64,000 nt of DNA. Source: Paraspadella gotoi (lineage: Eukaryota; Chaetognatha). Location: contig CM119269.1 of the NCBI GenBank assembly GCA_051294375.1, positions 4,856,686-4,920,685 on the forward strand, in the 5' to 3' direction. Shown piece by piece: positions 59,470 to 64,000 of the stretch. Position 1 is the first letter of the stretch; the number at the start of each line of letters is the position of its first letter. The position numbers and the translations under genes are program-made. The notes beneath the pieces are model-generated. The model ran no database searches. It was not told where the DNA came from and saw nothing but the letters and a program-made list of their open reading frames with translations.

Positions 59470-59490
59470 ATCCTTCTCTCTCTCTCTCTC
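59395..59490. repeat. (CT)n microsatellite
   Basis: CT-rich run with a pure core at about 59428-59466. Confidence 0.92.
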
Positions 59491-59551
59491 GTTCCCCGGT
59501 AGATTCCGAGATTTATGACCTTCCTTCCCTTGCAAAGATTGGTAATCGAAA

Positions 59552-59693
59552 NNNNNNNNNNNNNNNNNNNNNNNNNNNNNNNNNNNNNNNNNNNNNNNNN
59601 NNNNNNNNNNNNNNNNNNNNNNNNNNNNNNNNNNNNNNNNNNNNNNNNNNNNNNNNNNNNNNNNNNNNNNNNNNNNNNNNNNNNNNNNNNNNN
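59552..59693. other. Assembly gap (142 N)
   Basis: Unresolved bases. Frames crossing it are ignored. Confidence 0.95.
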
Positions 59694-60203
59694 CAATGAT
59701 AGTAAGAACGACCCTTCAGGGACGAAAGAAAGGAAAAAAAGGAGCAAAATTTGATGAAAAGTAGCGAATCTTTTCGAGATACGAAGATCGGGCACCATGA
59801 GAGCTTTTTGCTTTAGCTGTCGCTAGATATACTGATATAGTGACGGAGAAAGTAAGAAAAACGGGAAAAAAAGAATAAAAAAGAGAGAAAGAAAGAGAGG
59901 GCGAGCGAATTTACACTTGCAAAATTTAAGATGACAAAAGAAAGAATTTTTTATAACGTCAAAAACGTCAGCCGCATTCAGTCTGAAGGTGGAAGAAATA
60001 TGAAGGAAAAAAAGAAAGAAAGAAGGAAGATTAAAACGAGGAAGAAAAATGATGGGGAAAAGAGGAAGACGATTCGAATTAAAGGGAGGAAAGGAAAGAA
60101 AAAAAAGAAAGGGACAAAAAGGAAAGAATGGAGGAAAGTCTTAGGAAAGAAAGAAAACCGTGAGAAAAACATTGTGCATAAACAAGTGTCGATGGCCGTA
60201 TCT
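59694..60203. other. Purine-rich low-complexity sequence, no gene
   Basis: A/G-rich with AAAGAAAG words. The plus-strand Lys/Arg-rich frame from 59931 runs into a gap and is not supported. Confidence 0.6.
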
Positions 60204-60459
60204 NNNNNNNNNNNNNNNNNNNNNNNNNNNNNNNNNNNNNNNNNNNNNNNNNNNNNNNNNNNNNNNNNNNNNNNNNNNNNNNNNNNNNNNNNNNNNNNNN
60301 NNNNNNNNNNNNNNNNNNNNNNNNNNNNNNNNNNNNNNNNNNNNNNNNNNNNNNNNNNNNNNNNNNNNNNNNNNNNNNNNNNNNNNNNNNNNNNNNNNNN
60401 NNNNNNNNNNNNNNNNNNNNNNNNNNNNNNNNNNNNNNNNNNNNNNNNNNNNNNNNNNN
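60204..60459. other. Assembly gap (256 N)
   Basis: Lies at the outer end of the inverted R copy. Confidence 0.95.
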
Positions 60460-60935
60460 ATCCCCAGCCCCCCACTCCTGCCGTTTCTCCCCCCCCCCCC
60501 GTACTCCTCAACCCCGGCCCCCGTTCTTGCATCGCGAATCAATCATGCTCAAAGTTCTCCAGGGTCCTCGTAGGGATTTCCTTCTCTTCGTCCAGTTGAC
60601 GCTCGAGATTTTCTCGTCCGGGGGAATTAAAGACGTTTCTCTCCCGCCAATGGGAGAAGAGGAATATTCTTTTTTTTCTTCCAGGGAAACCTGCCGATGG
60701 TAGGTTGCTTTTTTTTCGTAATAAGTATAAATAAATGCTTTTATAAATAGTTTATAAATAGATTATTTTCATAAGAAATTTATAATATCGTAGAAGATTA
60801 AGAGTTTTTGTGTATTTGTTGGTTCGCAATTTGCCTAACGCTGGAATTTTCTGAAAAAAAAAACACAAAGAAAGCAAATACATTTCATTCCTCTCCTTAT
60901 CTTAGAAATGATTGTAAACAGAAAAGGAAAATATA
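60460..60935. repeat. Block R, inverted copy
   Basis: Mirrors 52770-52300. It is followed without a gap, via about 120 bases of unmatched GC-rich sequence (60936-61054), by inverted S. This is the reverse of the order expected for a simple inverted duplication. Confidence 0.82.
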
Positions 60936-61054
60936 AACAGGATATCTCCTCTCTTTTTTTCTCGCCCTCCCGGACGGTGCCCGGCCTAATTACAGCTTTT
61001 CCCGTCACCGATCGTTCGACGTCGGGACTCGCTCAATTCCATTCATGGAACTGA

Positions 61055-62739
61055 AGTGTTGAAAGTTAAAAGTTAAAAGTTTAAAGTTTAAAGTTTAAAG
61101 TTTAAATTTTTAAGTTAAAGTTTAAAAGTTTAAAGTTTAAAGTTTAAATTTAACTCCGTAAACTTTTCCATTCGAAGCTTCGGTCTCGTTTAAATTACAA
61201 TATCAATCAACTGAGTTAAATGAAGTCATCCTTAAGGACTCATTCCATCATAAATCGCTATAACAATTTCTTCTACTTTTTTAATATCAAGTTATTATAC
61301 AAGAAATACAGAGCATTTTCTCGTCAGTTCTTGTACGCTCTTGCGTATTATTTTCCCTTCTCTTGTAAATTCAATTCGACGATAAAGATACTTGACTCTC
61401 CTCCACATGTGAAAGTCTCACTCTCACAATTTCACGATCGAAAATCAACGTCAAAATTGTGCGGCTCGTCACCACCGCCCTCGTTACTTGCCACGGTCAC
61501 TTGCCACTGTTGCAAGGAAGCGTCAATCGCAACTATAATTAACTACAGTCACTTGCCACGGCCACTAGCCACGGTTGCAACGGTCACTAGCTACGTTCAC
61601 TCTTCTCTCGTGAACCAAATAGCGACGACCCAATCGCGAAAAGAATCTGCATAAAAGTTCAATCAAGCCGCCGCCGCCGCCGCCGCCGACGCCTCCCGCC
61701 TTGTTTTAACTTCCAAAACCACCACCTGCAGTTTAACCCTTCAGCTGGAAAAACCACCAACCCGTCCATAAAATCTTAGGGAGCTCCCACTCTAGTTTCA
61801 CCTCCCTAAATGAAAACACCCCAATTCTTCCATGGATTGTCTTTCCTCCTCGACCACGCCTCATGTCTCCTCTCACTAGTATCTCCTTTAAATGACTTCG
61901 AACCACCCCCTTTCTCTCGTTACCTCCCAAATTTACCTGCCCCCCCTCCTCTTACCTCTCGTTCCAACCCTCATTGGTCAACCCCTTTCTTCACCCCCTC
62001 CCCTCTAATCCCCATCCTCGCTCCAGGGGTTCCAGATAAATCTCCGCCTTTCCCCATAGAATATCAATGGGGAAGCATTAACCATCGCTGATTGGCACCA
62101 CAATTCAATCTCATGACCTTTTTTTTTTAAGGGGAGTAAGACTGAGGGATCGGAGGTGGTCATCCGGAGGCGTGGGGATGGGTGGAGTTGAAGGTGGGTC
62201 ACTGGGTCGGAGTGGCTGGGAGTGGTGGAGACGTGCGTGAGGATATCCAGGAAAAAAATCGGCGTATTTTAATCAGAATGATCATTAGAATCGATCGCGA
62301 AAAATATCATTAATAACTACAAAAACTGACCCGAGTTCGATATAAGAATTAGTCGCCGCACGAAAAGAGCGACTTAAATGTAAAAATTTCCTATTTCGTG
62401 CAACAAAAAAAAAAGTCAAATACTATCCTCATGTTACAGACGAATCCATATTTACAACAAAAATAAAAATACAAAACTGCGCAATGAAAAGAAACCCACC
62501 TCAATATATATACATTTGCCATCGCAATTCTTCGAAATGACTTCCTCCCCCCCGGGGCCCCCATGCCGCCATCAGCCGCCAAAAAAAGCCAGATTTTCCT
62601 TTCTCTCTTTTTTTTCTTTTTTTCTTTTTTTCTTTTTTTCTTTTTTTTTTTTTTGTTGCGACGCGCGAATCGATTTATTCCTTCATTTCGTCGATCCAAT
62701 CTTCTCAGCCGTTTATTCATCGGTCCGTCGAGGGAGATC

Positions 62740-62781
<42 letters not shown>

Positions 62782-63735
62782 CCAAGCAAACGATCCGATT
62801 TGAGAAGAGGCGTTGTTGTTGTCGTTGTTGTCGTTGTCGTCCTTTCGTTGTTGATGGTTCGTCCCTTAAATGGTTTGCTGGACTCATTTTACTAGTTAGC
62901 CTAATTTAAGCGAATTATTTAAAGCCTTAATTCGACCGCGAATTTGACCCCCGTATTAATATTGAGACGCGATCCCCGAGTCGGCCAATTACGAAAGGCG
63001 ATGCTAGAACGAGTTTCGCTTTCGGACGTTGTGACTTCATCATTTGACCGTTTTTGAGAGTCAAAGATGACGGTAGACGCGACGCCGCAAATGACGCTCT
63101 GATATATTAATGAAAAGGCGGGACGTTAAATGGATTTCAGTCGAATTTGCTTTAGCAGACAAGACTATATAAAATTCACTTTTTTCTGTCTGTTTAATAA
63201 CAACAACAGACTCAGCCTCTTATTCAAAACGATATATTGGTTTTGGCGAAGCTAATATCGTTTTTTGACGTCGATATCTCTCCTTAGATTTGACGCCAAA
63301 AGTTGTTTTTTAAAGAAGACATCAAAGAAGCCGATGACCTATGACCTTTTAGCGACCCGTCCGTCTGTCCCGTTAATACGGACTTCATTTCGATAATCAG
63401 ATATGAAAATTGGCATCTTGACATGATTCTGACATAATATTAAAGCAATCAATTTGTCCTCTATCTCATTGAATAATACCTCATTTTCATCTCATCTCAT
63501 CTCATCTCATCTCATCTCATCTCCCCTCATCTCATCTCATCTCATCTCATCTCATCTCATCTAATATCCTTCCCACAACATTATTCCCTCCCGCAAAAAT
63601 ATCCTTACTCGCTCACGCTCTCTCTCTCTCTCTCTCTCTCTCTCCTTTACAGTTGGGCTTAATGGTTCCCGAATGAAAAGTGAAAAGTGAAAAGAGTTCC
63701 TGGCTCCGTTCACATTCGCCCACCTTGACTCACCC
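61055..63735. repeat. Block S, inverted copy
   Basis: Mirrors 55520-52776 collinearly. It contains AAGTTTAAAGTTTAAAG arrays (61060-61150), (CGT)n at 62742-62778, T-rich TTTTTTTCTTTTTTTC at 62605-62655, and CATCT repeats at 63488-63562. Frames such as 61810-62091 match 54398-54748 of the left copy only piecewise (FLLDHASCLL; PPPLTS). Confidence 0.82.
63486..63563. repeat. (CATCT)n pentamer array
   Basis: About 15 units with two variants (CCCCT, AATAT). The left S copy has only about ten GAGAT units, broken by GAGAGATGAGCATGAGG (52964-53035). Confidence 0.9.
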
Positions 63736-63839
63736 CTTTCGTTTCTTTCTTTTTTTTTTTTTTCTCTCTCTACCTAACCCTTGACCGTCTCTTGACACCT
63801 TTTTCCCTTATCTGTTGGCCCGTCCTGCCTGTTCTCTCT

Positions 63840-63879
63840 GTCTCTTTCTCTCTCTCTCTCTCTTCTTCTCTATGTCTCT

Positions 63880-63947
<68 letters not shown>

Positions 63948-63948
63948 A
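63840..63948. repeat. (CT)n microsatellite
   Basis: CT-rich with a pure core at about 63884-63931. The window ends in short unremarkable sequence after it. Confidence 0.92.
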
Positions 63949-64000
63949 GAGAGAAACGCTAAGAGCCAAGAGCCAAAAAAGGGAAAACCATAAAAGGAGC

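Overview
The window is a gap-rich stretch of a draft nuclear genome from a multicellular-type eukaryote. It has spliced exons with GT/AG borders, no operons, low gene density, and a very large load of microsatellites ((CT)n/(GA)n, (CGT)n/(ACG)n, (GTT)n, (ATC)n) and minisatellites. It also carries degenerate TTAGGG-like islands and a tRNA-derived SINE. Most long open frames here are translations of (CT)n/(GA)n or (CGT)n tracts or run through N gaps, and are not genes. I could not assign the species or phylum from sequence alone. The repeat profile and splice sites would fit an invertebrate animal, but that is inference.

Layout. 0.1-0.7 kb: telomere-like repeats and an AT-rich tandem duplication. 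0.68-11.6 kb: the best gene, on the minus strand, with five recognisable exons (11578-11487, 6595-6442, gap-5780, 2143-1986, 1526-679). Their borders and reading phases agree. It encodes a low-complexity protein rich in Ala, Gly, Ser, Pro and Gln with recurring NYAT motifs, whose family I do not recognise. Its introns hold several minisatellites and one copy of a dispersed repeat whose second copy is at 19.4 kb. 12.8-13.4 kb: a possible plus-strand proline-rich exon and a small Cys/His ORF. 14.5-15.6 kb: a 1.1 kb polypyrimidine tract. 16.8-20.3 kb: simple repeats.

23.2-34.6 kb is a large duplicated and partly palindromic mosaic (A-B-C, C inverted, B', A', D inverted). 42.1-52.1 kb is a second mosaic with blocks O, P and Q on the left and inverted copies of the same blocks on the right. 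52.3-63.7 kb is a third mosaic with blocks R and S and inverted copies. In all three the copies differ mainly by one- or two-base indels, and several 25-N gaps sit in or beside them. This looks more like gap filling with uncorrected long reads, or false duplication, than young biological duplication, although real repeat families may underlie it.

Between the arms of the third mosaic, 55.5-59.4 kb is different in character. It holds AT-rich sequence, a 226 bp tRNA-derived SINE with a 7 bp target-site duplication, a candidate two-exon plus-strand gene fragment (57446-57937) and a striking 0.4 kb cluster of GC-rich perfect palindromes and hairpins (58604-58998). That cluster is the most unusual sequence in the window. 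I found no rRNA, canonical tRNA, CRISPR array or bacterial operon.
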